From contig JALMGJ010000001.1 of the NCBI GenBank assembly GCA_023362775.1, positions 64,056,001 through 64,120,000 of the forward strand: a stretch of DNA of 64,000 bases, written 5' to 3'. Both the position numbers and the translations under genes were made by a program. Shown in pieces: positions 44,831 to 54,034 of this stretch. The stretch's first letter is position 1; each line of letters starts with the position of its first letter. The DNA is from Charina bottae (lineage: Eukaryota; Chordata; Lepidosauria; Squamata; Charinaidae). The notes under the pieces are model-generated. The model was not told where the DNA came from. It was given only the letters and a program-made list of their open reading frames with translations, and did not search any database.

Positions 44831-45694
44831 TTGACCATCTGGTGATGTCCATGTGTAGAGTCGTCTCTTGTGTTGTTGGAAAAGAGTGTTTGCTATGTCC
44901 AGCGTGATCTCTTGACAAAACTCTATTAGCCTTTGCCCTGCTTCATTTTGTACTCCGAGGCCGAAGTTGCCTGTTATTCCGGTTATTTTTTGACTTCCTA
45001 CTTTAGCATTCCAGTCCCCTATGATGAAAAGGACATCTTTTTTTGGTGTTAGTTCTAGAAGGTGTTGTAGGTCTTCATAGAACTGGTCAACTTCAGCTTC
45101 GGCATCAGTGGTTGGGGCATAGACTTGGATCACTGTGATGTTGAATGGTTTGCCTTGGATTCGAACTGAGATCATTCTGTCGTTTTTGAGGTTGTACCCC
45201 AGTACTGCCTTTCCCACTCTTTTATTGACTATGAGAGCTACTCCATTCCTTCTAAGGGATTCTTGCCCACAGTAGTATATATAATGGTCTCCTGAATTAA
45301 ATTCGCCCATTCCTGTCCATTTTAGTTCACTGATTCCCAAGATGTCGATGTTCAATCTTGTCATCTCATGTTTGACCACATCCAGCTTACCTTGATTCAT
45401 AGATCTTACATTCCAGGTTCCTATGCAATATTGTTCTTTACAGCATCGGACTTTCCTTCCACTTCCAGACACATCCACAACTGAGCGTCCTTTTGGGATT
45501 GGCCCAGACGTTTCACTCTTTCTGGAGCTACTCGGAATTGCCCTCCGCTCTTCCCCAGTAGCATTTTGGACACCTTCCGACCTGAGGGGCTCATCTTCCG
45601 GCATCATATCTTTTAGCCTTTTGATACTGTCCATGGGTTTTCTTGGCAAGGATACTGGAGTGGTTTGCCATTCCCTCCTCCAGTTTTGGACCAC
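44429..45694 (-). pseudogene. chimeric open frame of two LINE endonuclease N-termini
   Basis: A 421-codon - strand frame. The first ~290 codons are the BovB endonuclease (from the MVQNWRREWQ start to LYTWTSPDGQYG). After a 25-codon junction from the second LINE's 5' leader, it continues with that LINE's own endonuclease start (HMNFGTWNIRTLQDN...). The fusion is an accident of the nested insertion at 44830, not a designed protein. It stays open by chance across the join. Confidence 0.8.
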
Positions 45695-45899
45695 GTTTTG
45701 TCAGAACTCTCCATCATGACCTGTTCTTCTTGACCTGACTTCATTGAGTTACGCAAGCCCCTTTGCCACGACAAGGCAGTGATCCATGAAGGTGTATTAA
45801 TACATTAAACTAAGCCAAATGCAAACCACACAATGACTTAGTGCTATGTGGACATACTGTATCATAGGGATTATCAAAATTGTGGTGACTTACTTGGCT

Positions 45900-46136
45900 C
45901 CCGCACTAGCTCCAGCTCTTGCCAACCTAGCAATTTGAAAGCATGCAAATGCAAGTAGATAAATAGGTACCACTTCAGTGGGTAGGTAACAGCGTTCCGC
46001 GTGCGTCATGCCGGCCACATGACCGTGGAAGCGTCTTCAGACAACGCTGGCTCTTTGGCTAACAAACGAAGATGAGCACCGGCCCCTAGAGTCGGACACG
46101 ACTGCACAAATGTGCGGGGGGAACCTTTTTACCTTT
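45900..46136 (+). mobile_element. Sauria-type SINE, 5'-truncated
   Basis: Lacks the tRNA head but keeps the body (GCACTAGCTCCAGCTCTTGC ... ACCACTTCAGTGGGTAGG), the BovB-like end (GAGTCGGACACGACTGC) and the CTTTTTACC tail. The 10-bp target-site duplication ttacttggct lies at 45890-45899 and 46137-46146. Confidence 0.9.
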
Positions 46137-46146
46137 TTACTTGGCT

Positions 46147-47260
46147 TACCATTAAAAATCAAGTCACCTGCTCTTCCTGAAAACTTGTGTTGAAATTATA
46201 TGCCTATAACGTTTGTTAAAGTTAACTCCAGATCACAGGAATAGCACAGTATTTTTTCTAGGCCAGAAGGGATGAGTCAATAATACTGCTGACTCCATAG
46301 AAAGCCATACAATGTATATATTTCAGAACTATTTGTGCTTGGTGTTTCAGGTGATCTCTTGGCATGCCCTGTGAATTTTCAGGGTCAAAATACTGTGTTA
46401 CCTCCTTTTATGCAGCTACAAACTGAAATGCCTTCAATGATACTGAGTGGGACTGTGATGCATTGATTTCATTGATGTGAAGTTACGTTATGATTCATTA
46501 TAACTAAAGGCATATGCAAAACATCTGTGTTTTGTCAATATAGCGATTAGCCCCCTGAACTAGAATGTGTATCTTTTAATTCGTTAATATGAGGCCACAG
46601 TTTTGCCGCACTGAGATGGAGCACAAAATTATAATTTGGTTAAAACATAGTGGGTTGGAATTTCTGTATTAATATTATACACTGACACAGGCTAAGCAAG
46701 AAGCTGTGACTTATTTTACAACCAGTTAATTGAAGCTTAAATTACCTTTTCTCAGGCAAGCAGGGGAAAAGGGAAGGATGGAAGAAGACCCAGACATGAG
46801 CCGCAGTAGAGGGAGCATCGCTTAGTATAGTGTCTGAATGCAACCAATGTTTTCAATGGTTAGAAAAAAATATCTATTTCCCATGGGTTGGATGATCCAC
46901 TAACACATGCCCTCATCTTTGAACTAAAGCAGAATAACCTTCAGCTTCAGAAAAATAGCTTTCATTGATGTCTAGCTACAGATAGCTATCTAGCATGATA
47001 AAGCAACAGTACAACCACAGTAGAACAACACTACAGAACTGGGCAGTTATATAATGGGAAGGAACCGTATTTGCCATTAAAGTGTCCTCTGAAATAGCAT
47101 GATCTTAAATTACTCTGATTTTAATCTGCAAGGCAGCTGGGCAAAACTTCCTTGGAAGTCATCTCCATAACCTGGTATGGATTCAGTGTTGTCATAAACT
47201 GCATATCTAAAGGCAAGTGACTAGGAAGCTCAGCTCCCAGAGACTATTCAAGTGAGCCAG
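46147..47260. other. intergenic, no feature seen
   Basis: No coding, RNA or repeat signal recognised. Confidence 0.5.
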
Positions 47261-47265
47261 CACTG

Positions 47266-47412
47266 GTGTCTGCAAGGTGTGGTTAAAAAAAAAACAAGAT
47301 GGTGGCCACAATCGGAGCTCCACCTGCTTTTCTGGGTGCATCATACATAAAAATAGGTGGGTTGCAACTTCATGGCCACCATATTGACTTTTTAACCACA
47401 CCCTGCAGACAC
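47266..47412. mobile_element. small inverted-repeat element (MITE-like)
   Basis: The left end, GTGTCTGCAAGGTGTGGTTA, is mirrored at the right end (TAACCACACCCTGCAGACAC) over about 25 bases. Inside, AAGATGGTGGCCA and TGGCCACCATATT pair again. There is no transposase and no obvious target-site duplication. A diverged relative is at 60801-60962. Confidence 0.7.
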
Positions 47413-47889
47413 TCCTGTGGGCAGGGGAAATGGCTTTAAAGATGAAGGCCAACTCTTTCAGGGGACTAGCAGTTGTGACCAGAACTGAACCAAAAATGAC
47501 CAGAACCAGACCAAAAATCAAATATGGATAAGCTTTATGTTAATTTGAAAGAAGTACAAATCTTGCCATATGTTGTTTTGGAATGTTACTGTTAGGAAGG
47601 AAGGTACAATCTTTCAAACAGTTCTTTTGGAACCTGATTTTTCCTCATTTAAAGCACTTTTATCCCACTTTCAACCTCAGAGGCTACAGGATTGCATGAA
47701 ATGGGGTTGGGGGTAGAGTCAGACTTTACTTGCTGTCCTGCAATATAAAAGGAGCAAGACAAAACTGAAAGTGGAATCAAGAGGAAAGCAAAAGGACTTG
47801 GCATCAATTAATAAACTTAAAATTATTCTTGCAATAACCTGTTGAGGGCAATTTCCCAGAAGCAATGGAGAGGTCTTGCATTCCTATCT
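47413..47889. other. intergenic, no feature seen
   Basis: Nothing recognised between the two small elements. Confidence 0.5.
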
Positions 47890-47897
47890 CTCTAAGA

Positions 47898-48168
47898 CAG
47901 AGCTTTCCAAACTGTGTGTCACGACACAAAAGTGTGTCGCCACACACAGTCTGGTGTGTCACCACACAGCCCGGAAGCGCTGATCATCATCAGCGCTTCC
48001 GGGTTTTCCCACGGCAACACATCAACGGCGGCGCGCAAAAACCCGAAAGCGGCAGCAGCGCTTCTGGGTTTTTGCGCGCTGCTGCAATGGCGGCACTTCC
48101 GGGTTTTCCCGCGGCGACACACCAACGGCGGTTGGTGTGTCGCCGCGGGAAAACTTTGGAAAGCCCTG
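47898..48168. mobile_element. hAT MITE, copy 3
   Basis: Perfect 8-bp target-site duplication ctctaaga at 47890-47897 and 48169-48176, which fits the hAT preference for nTCTAGAn. The left end is CAGAGCTTTCCAAACTGTGT and the right end ACTTTGGAAAGCCCTG. The interior consists of GTGTGTCGCC units and inverted copies of CCGGAAGCGC / GCGCTTCCGGG. Confidence 0.94.
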
Positions 48169-48176
48169 CTCTAAGA

Positions 48177-48926
48177 ATATGTATTAAATGGAAGGAAAAG
48201 GTGTTCTTCCTAGCCTGAAACAAAATAATAGGGTTGCACGCTACTTTGGACCTGATGCCAAAAGGTGCTTAGGGAGGCATGAATGTAGCCCTCGTTTGCA
48301 ACTTGGTAAAGCACGTGTACCGTTTCCCCCACAGCTGTTTTACAGAGTTACAGAGAAGTGGTACAGTACTACGTTCTTGCGCCTGTGCCCTCTGAGGCCC
48401 CGTTGTGGAATCAAAGCTCAGCCTCAAATGCTTGTGTTCTGACTGATCAAAACCTTTTCACCTCCTTTCCTCCCTCAATTAGCACCAGCCAGAGACGGTA
48501 GGGACAGCCTCCTCTTTGATTGGTTAACATACTGTACATTCTTAATGGTTGGTAGATATTTTTTTTAAAGTTCGGGCTTAAACTCTGTGAAACAAAATTA
48601 TCTCCCATTTTGTCCTGGACTTGTGACAAAAATCTGGAATACTGCATGACTTGTTCCAAGCTCAGAATAACAAAATGGCCTCCACGTTATACACACCCCT
48701 ATATTTATATTTTAAATCTTCAGTTTTTGTCTGCCAATTGCTTGTCATGCATGATTCATCTAATCTCTTCAGGAAATTCTAATCAAGTAGTCCAAGAGTA
48801 GGTCTCTTTGAATTCTTTCTGATGTTTTTGGCAGCAGAAAGATCTTCTAGTTTGAGATGCTTACATACTGAGTCTCTGAAATGATTCCTAGAAACGCCTG
48901 GCTGCTTGGGCTTTTCCACAGTGGGA
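48177..48926. other. intergenic, no feature seen
   Basis: No coding, RNA or repeat signal recognised. Confidence 0.5.
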
Positions 48927-48938
48927 ACTGGTTCTACT

Positions 48939-49174
48939 GTGGAGTCCTTGGCGCTCTCTGAGCTTGGTTGTTTGCCTGCAGACGTTTTGTTGCCCAACTA
49001 GGCAACATCTTCAGTTCTAGAAGGGAGTGGGGTTTGCTCTGCCTTCACTCCCTTCTAGCACTGAAGATGTTGCCTAGTCGGGCAATGAAACATCTGCAGG
49101 CAAACAACCAGGCTCAGAGAACACCAAGGACTCCACAATTTAACCCTGAGCTACAGATATTCTCTTCGATTGGT
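48939..49174 (+). mobile_element. Penelope-like palindromic insertion with hammerhead-like cores, 236 bp
   Basis: The 12-bp target-site duplication actggttctact lies at 48927-48938 and 49175-49186. Imperfect arms of about 85-90 bp (roughly 48942-49033 and 49043-49134) face each other across ~10 bases, and a unique tail (CCTGAGCTACAGATATTCTC) follows at the right. The right arm has CTGAAGA (49061-49067), a stem TTGCC/GGCAA, then GAAAC (49087-49091). The left arm has the same on the - strand (49008-49014 and 48984-48988), mutated to AAAAC but followed by GTC, a canonical hammerhead cleavage triplet. It lies only about 10 bases from the gypsy LTR. Confidence 0.78.
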
Positions 49175-49195
49175 ACTGGTTCTACTCTTTCTCTA

Positions 49196-49445
49196 TGTGA
49201 GGTCCATGATCTTTATGATCCAAAACCAGAAGTCTACAACACAAGCCATGAGGGATATGTGCAATTCTTTATTGAATCAGCATCGTGCCCTGTTAAAGCC
49301 ACAAGTGGGTTTCTTCTCCCCCCACCAGACCTCTCCTTTAAGCATTCGGTTCTTACTTCGTCCCGCCCCTCCCTCTCAGTTCTTTTCTTTGTTGATTTCA
49401 TTCATATTGATTGCTCTCTTCCGGCCTCGTGGTCGCCGGCAGTGC
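49196..49445 (-). repeat. gypsy 3' LTR, truncated
   Basis: Matches 53593-53838 (for example ATCCAAAACCAGAA and GTGCAATTCTTTATTGAATC). On the - strand it carries TTCAATAAAGAATTG, a poly(A) signal. Similarity stops in the common sequence GGCCTCGTGGTC(A/G)CCGGCA, where RNase H coding sequence begins instead of the rest of the LTR. Confidence 0.9.
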
Positions 49446-51110
49446 CTCTCCATGTCTGACAATTTGCGCAATAGGTAGGCGCACGGTCTCAGCTCCCCTT
49501 CCTCATCCTTCTGCAACAGGATAGCCCCTATGGCCACGTCCGATGCGTCCGCCTGGACAATTAGGGGTCATGCTGGGTCGGGGTGCCTCAGTATCGGTTC
49601 TGATGTGAACAGCACTTTCAGGTGGTCAAACGCTTCTTGGCATTCTGCAGTCCATTTGAGCGCTGCCCCTGGCCTCATCGCTGTTTTGAGGTTTCCTTTT
49701 CCTTTCGTCTTCTGTAAGTCCGTGAGAGGTAGGGCTACTTTCGTGAATTGGGGGGTGAACTGTTGGTAGAAGTTTGCAAACCCTAAGAAGCTATGTAGTT
49801 TTTTTCTGGTGCAGGGTGGTTCCCAGCACGTCGTTGACTTTTGCCAGGTCCATTCCCACTCCTTTGTTGGAAATCCTGTACCCTAGGTAATCTAGTTGAT
49901 TTTTGTGGAATTCACATTTTGACAGTTTGGCGTATAGCTGGTTTTTTAGTAGCCTTTTCAGCACTTCTCTTACTAGTGTCACGTGTTCTTCCATCATTTC
50001 GGAGTAGATTAGTATATCATCCAAATATACTAGCACTCTCCGGTAGAGGAAGTCGTGCAGGATTTCGTTAATTAGACGCATGAAGACCCATGGTGCCCCC
50101 TTTAGGCCAAACGGCATTACTAAGTACTCGAACGACCCCAGTTGACAGTTGAAGGTGATCTTCCACTCATCTCCCTCCCTGATTCGTACTCTAAAGTACG
50201 CTTCCCTTAGGTCCAGTTTTGTGAAGATTTTCCCTTTTGACAGGTGGGTCAGCATGTCTTTCATTAAGAGGAGGGGGTATTTGAGGTGCAGACAGCATTT
50301 AAGCCCCTATAGTCTGTGCAGAGCCTTAGGGAACCATCGTTCTTTGTTCTGAAGAGGACAGGTGCGGCCATAGATGATGTAGCAGGTTGGATGAACCCTC
50401 ATAAGTTTTTATCTATAAATTCACGTAGCACCTCGAGTTCTTTAGGGGTCATGGGGTACAACTTTATCTTGGGTAGCTCTGCCGCCGGAATCAGCTCTAT
50501 GGCACAGTCCGACTTCTGGTGGGGTGGGAGTTGGTCTGACTCGGCTTCTCCAAACACGTCTTTCAAGTGTCTGTATTGTCTGGGTATGCAAGGGCTCCTG
50601 TCCTCTGTTGCCCCACCCTTCCCCTCTTCTAGGGATCGTGTTAGCTTGTTTTTTGCGTCCCTCTCTGTCTGGCCTACCCCGCTGTAGCTCCCATCAGAGA
50701 AACTTATTTGCCCCGACTTCCAATCTATCCTTGGGTTTCTTTCTCTGAGCCAGGCCATCCCTAGGATCATGGAGTGGTTGGCGATTGGGGCTACCAGGAA
50801 CCTCAGGACCTCCTCATGTGTCCCCACCTGCATGGTTACGGGTTCGGTGTAATGTTCTATGGGGCTCCCTTTCATGTCCCTCCATCTAGTTGGGTGAATT
50901 CGATGGGGTGTTTAAGTTTTTCTACTTTCAATTTTAGTTTGGTGACAATTGTGGGGTGCAGTAGGTTGCATGTGCACCCAGAGTCTAGTAGTCCTGCTAG
51001 TTTCATGTGCCCCCCACCCCTCAGCGGCTTCAGTTGTGCCCTCACTATCATTACAGGGCATTTCCTACTCACCATAGGGTCCTCGCGCCTGTTCGTCCAT
51101 GCCTGCCCTT
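49446..51110 (-). pseudogene. gypsy pol: protease, reverse transcriptase, start of RNase H
   Basis: The protease frame 50872-51075 has LLDSGCTCNLLHPTIV, where DSG is the retropepsin-type active site. The following frame, 50399-50875, has HSMILGMAWLRERNPRIDW and the start of the RT (PMTPKELEVLREFIDKNL). The RT frame 49791-50264 has FTKLDLREAYFRVRI, MPFGLKGAPWVFMRLI and YLDDILIYS (catalytic DD near 50010-50030). RNase H begins with ADASDVAIGAILLQKDEEGE around 49500-49560 and breaks off at the LTR. The frame is shifted or stopped near 50290-50400. Enzymatically dead because RNase H is incomplete and integrase is missing. Confidence 0.88.
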
Positions 51111-51616
51111 TGGCGCTGTTTAGGGCAGGCTTCCTTCATTTCCCAACAGCTGGAATTCTTCGTTGGTTGAGTCCTCCAGGTCCTCAAAGGTTTCGTGACA
51201 TCTCTTTTTGATGGCTGCCGCTGCTGTTCCTTTGGCCTTTCAGGTCAGGGCCTTCATGCTGCTTTCGCCGGCTTTAGTTTTTACTGGTCCAGTGGGGGGT
51301 GCGCAGTTGGCTGCTCGGTGGCCTTCTTTCCTGCATTTGAACCACAAACCCCGTCTTGCCCATCACTCACTCTCCTTGTCCCATGGTTGGTCTCTTGTCT
51401 TCCATTCAATGGGCTTTTTTGTGGTTGTTGGGCGCTTCCCTGTGGTGTAGGATCTTTGTTGACGCCTCACTTGGGCCCGTACCTCCTCTACTTCACCGGC
51501 TAGGCATATCCAGTCTCTCAGCGTTTTGGGGTTCCCTTGCGCTGAGGAACATTCCAATATCTCAGGATGCAGGCCCCCCCTAAAGTACTCTATCTTTAGG
51601 GACTCCAGCCAGTCGG

Positions 51617-51864
51617 TGTCAGGGAGATAACTGGCGGAGAAGGAGGGGGCTCCCTCCAGGGGGAGAAATGTATGCGTAGTACTGAATCACTTTGCTTTCT
51701 TCCCAAGAGGCTAAAGAAGGCCCCGCCCTGATTTCTTGGACCCTTTCTCTGAGCATTACCAGTTCATTTTAGTTTAGCTGGATTCTGTCTAGGAGAGAAG
51801 GACAATAAACATTAGAGCTTCAACTCAAGTCTCAGCATGTTTTCCTTCACTGAAAGTCAGGACA
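51617..51864 (+). mobile_element. solo LTR, family A, copy 2 (inserted in gypsy gag)
   Basis: It starts TGTCAGGGAGATAACTGG and ends GAAAGTCAGGACA. The 5-bp target-site duplication gtcgg lies at 51612-51616 and 51865-51869. The poly(A) signal is GACAATAAACATTAGAGC. Gag coding sequence stops at one boundary and resumes at the other. Same family as 35895-36136. Confidence 0.93.
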
Positions 51865-52369
51865 GTCGGTTAGTTTCCCTGCTAGAGCTTTAAACTTTAT
51901 GGCATACTCCAAGACCGATCTGCCTCCTTGTCTTATGTTCTGTAGACTTGTTCGAGCTTTCATTGCTGCTAGTAGGTCCTCAAATCTTTCCTTTAGTGCT
52001 TGCATAAAGTCGTGGAGGTTTTGTAGTTCTGGGGCTGCCACCTCGTGCAGTTCTTCTAGCCATTGCGCGCCCTCTGCCCTGAGGCGTTCTGATATGTATC
52101 TCACTTTGGCACTTTCCGATCAGAAGGTCCCTTCAAATTCCTCCATGAACCCCCTTACGTGTGTTAGAAAACACGCCAGCTGTTTGGGGTCCCCATTGAA
52201 TTTGATGGTCAGGCCTCTGTCCCCAAAGGACTCCTGTCTTTTCTGTGAGGTTCTCGTGTTCCAGGGGTGGGGTGCGGCTTCTCCCCAGGTGGTAGGTCCC
52301 CTCGCCTCGGCTAGTACCATTGTGTTCTTGCATGCAGGGGGCGCCCATCTGTCTCTCACTGCTGCACTG

Positions 52370-53060
52370 GCCGGTGCTGTTTCAGCCTGGGTTTTGAATC
52401 TCCCGGCTTCACATGGCTCCTCCCCTCCCCACGCTCCATTCGCTTTTGCGGGGGTTGGGGCCTTCGCTTCCAAAAGGGCCGGCATGGTCCTCCCCAGGTA
52501 GTTGGTCCACTCGCCGCAGGTGCCACTGCCATGTTTTCATATTTGGGCCGCAGCCCCCTCCCTATTGCTCGCTGCCACTCTGGCCTGGAATTCAAAGCTT
52601 CTGCTTCCGGGTAGCTCCTCCCTTCGCCATGCTCTATTTGCTGCTTCTGCATTCCAGGGGACTGGGCTGGGGTTCGGGGCCAAGTTCGAGGGTTCCGTGT
52701 TCAAGGGGGCTGGGTCAGGGTTCCGTGCCCCCCTCCCTATTGCCGCTATGCTGCTCTGGAATTCAAAGCTCCTGCTTCCACGTAGCTCCTCCCTTCGCCA
52801 CGCTCCCTCTGCTGCTTCCACGTTCCAGGGGACTGGGCCAGGGTTCCGCGCCGCCCTCCCCATTGCTTCTGTGCTACTTGTCACCACTCTGGTCTGGCAT
52901 TCACAGTTCCCGCTTCTGGGTAGCTCCTCCCCTCACCACGCTCCATTTGCCACTTCCGCGTTCCAGGGGACTTGGCCAGGGTTCGGGGCCGGGGTTGAGG
53001 CTTCCGTGTTCCAGGGAGCTGGTGCAATCCCCCCCAGGCAGTGGGCCCCCTCACCCCGAT
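52370..53060. repeat. GC-rich tandem repeats in gypsy gag
   Basis: Three to four imperfect copies of a unit of roughly 130-190 bp. The recurring core is TCTGGAATTCAAAGCT, GTAGCTCCTCCCTTCGCCA and TTCCAGGGGACTGGG. On the - strand the copies translate as repeated RREELxGSRSFEFQ and ARNPxPVPWNxEAA blocks in one frame. Confidence 0.8.
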
Positions 53061-53592
53061 TCTGGCTGCCACTGGTGCTGCTGCTTCGTGCGCCGCTATC
53101 TGGATCTGGGCTTCATGGTCCAGCCTCCAGAGCAAACCCACCATGGCCTCTTGCAGGGCGGACATGCCTCGCTCCAGCCTCGCCACCCGTACGTCTGACG
53201 CTGCCGATGAGTACAGTATGCTGTGGCTGGGTCCGCCGCCATCCCTCCACTTGCACCCATGTGCCAGGGGGTCTCGGGGGTCCGCAGGTCACTCCGGATC
53301 CATGTTTCACTCAATGGGGTCCAGAGCGTGTGCGTGACCTGGCCTTGGTGCGGCTGAGCCGTCACTGCCGTGACAGCCAGGGTCCCTCCTGTGGCTCCCC
53401 ATTGCTCTCCTGGGGTCTGCTGTGGGGGAATGGCTCCAGGTGTGCAGTTTGGTGCGTCCTGCTCCTTGGGTGGGTTCGCTGTTCGGCTTTCCAGGTTGTT
53501 CGTGTTGCCCCCCAGTGTAGTCACCATGTGTGGGCTGCTTTTGTGTTGCTCCGCGTTCTACGGTAAAGTTGTCATTTTGACTTGTGGCTTTC

Positions 53593-54029
53593 TGTGAGGT
53601 CCACAATCTTTATGATCCAAAACCAGAAATCTACAACACAAGCCACAAGGGATATGTGCAATTCTTTATTGAATCAGCATTGTGCTCCGTTAAAGCCACA
53701 AGTGGGTTTCTTCCCACCCAGACCTCTCCTTTAAGCATTTGGTTCTTACTTCATTCCGCCCCTCCCTCTCAGTTCTTTTCTTTGTTGATTTCATTCTTTA
53801 CTTCATATTGATTGCTCTCTTCAGGCCTCGTGGTCACCGGCATTGGTAGTTCTTTTGTCCGTGGCTTCTCGTGTTTTCTGATCTGGCGATGCTGCTGCTT
53901 TCTTGCAGGTTTGTGTTTCCTCCCACCCGGTCTTCCTTTTGTCCCTATTTTCCTGTCTTCATTAACACTGTGTAAGGTTGAAGTATCCAGCTGCAATTAA
54001 CTATTGCTGCTGGATTTTCCATCCTTACA
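53593..54029 (-). repeat. gypsy 5' LTR, 437 bp
   Basis: On the - strand it begins TGTAAGGATGGAAAATCC and ends GATTGTGGACCTCACA (TG...CA), with a TTCAATAAAGAATTG poly(A) signal. The sequence immediately after it (GAAAGCCACAAGTC on -) is not an obvious tRNA primer-binding site starting with TGG. Confidence 0.82.
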
Positions 54030-54034
54030 GTCTA

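Larger units (their letters stand above)
35227..45795 (-). mobile_element. BovB LINE, near full length, split by four younger insertions
   Basis: One BovB element flanked by an 11-bp target-site duplication, attaatacatt (35216-35226 and 45796-45806). On the - strand the order is: 5' leader and endonuclease at 44831-45795 (GTWNVRSMNQGKLD, DILGISELKWTGMG, LFIIGDWNAKVGS), a linker at 36676-37221, RT at 36084-36663 (YFCFIDYAKAFDCVDH, GKGVRQGCILSPCLFN, LRYADDTTLMAESEEEL), and the C-terminal domain at 35237-35842. A short 3' UTR and a (TTG)n-type tail follow. BovB-derived pieces are 35227-35894, 36137-37238, 39716-39824, 41432-41450 and 44831-45795, about 2.9 kb in total, close to the ~3.2 kb usual for BovB. 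Frameshifts exist (for example near 36090 and 36670), so it is not active. Confidence 0.93.
51115..53560 (-). pseudogene. gypsy gag region, broken, with internal repeats
   Basis: The capsid-like part is split by a solo LTR: LRAEGAQWLEELHEVAAPEL, FMQALKERFEDLLAAMKART, QGGRSVLEYAIKFKALAGKL (51865-52104), then WLESLKIEYFRGGLHPEIL (about 51540-51610). It is similar in layout to sushi-class Gag. A zinc-knuckle remnant lies near 51310-51350 (WFKCRKEGHRAANC), with the first cysteine replaced by tryptophan. Upstream, 52370-53060 carries GC-rich repeats coding Arg/Pro-rich blocks. Several frame breaks. The long + strand frames over 52413-53566 are antisense shadows. Confidence 0.8.
49196..54029 (-). 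mobile_element. Ty3/gypsy retrotransposon, defective (no integrase)
   Basis: Read on the - strand: 5' LTR 53593-54029, gag region ~51350-53560, protease and RT ~49790-51080, start of RNase H ~49450-49790, then the truncated 3' LTR 49196-~49445. Domain order protease-RT-RNase H and motif style (FTKLDLREAYFRVRI, VYLDDILIYSE) place it with vertebrate chromovirus/sushi-like Ty3/gypsy elements. Integrase and the 5' part of the 3' LTR are deleted. Flanking bases ctcta (49191-49195) and gtcta (54030-54034) may be a 5-bp target-site duplication with one mismatch. Confidence 0.88.

Noticed and set aside
52413..53566. Two long + strand open frames of 261 and 354 codons
   Set aside because: Antisense shadows of the gypsy gag region, repetitive and composed of Ser/Leu/Pro/Gly; the sense information is on the - strand.
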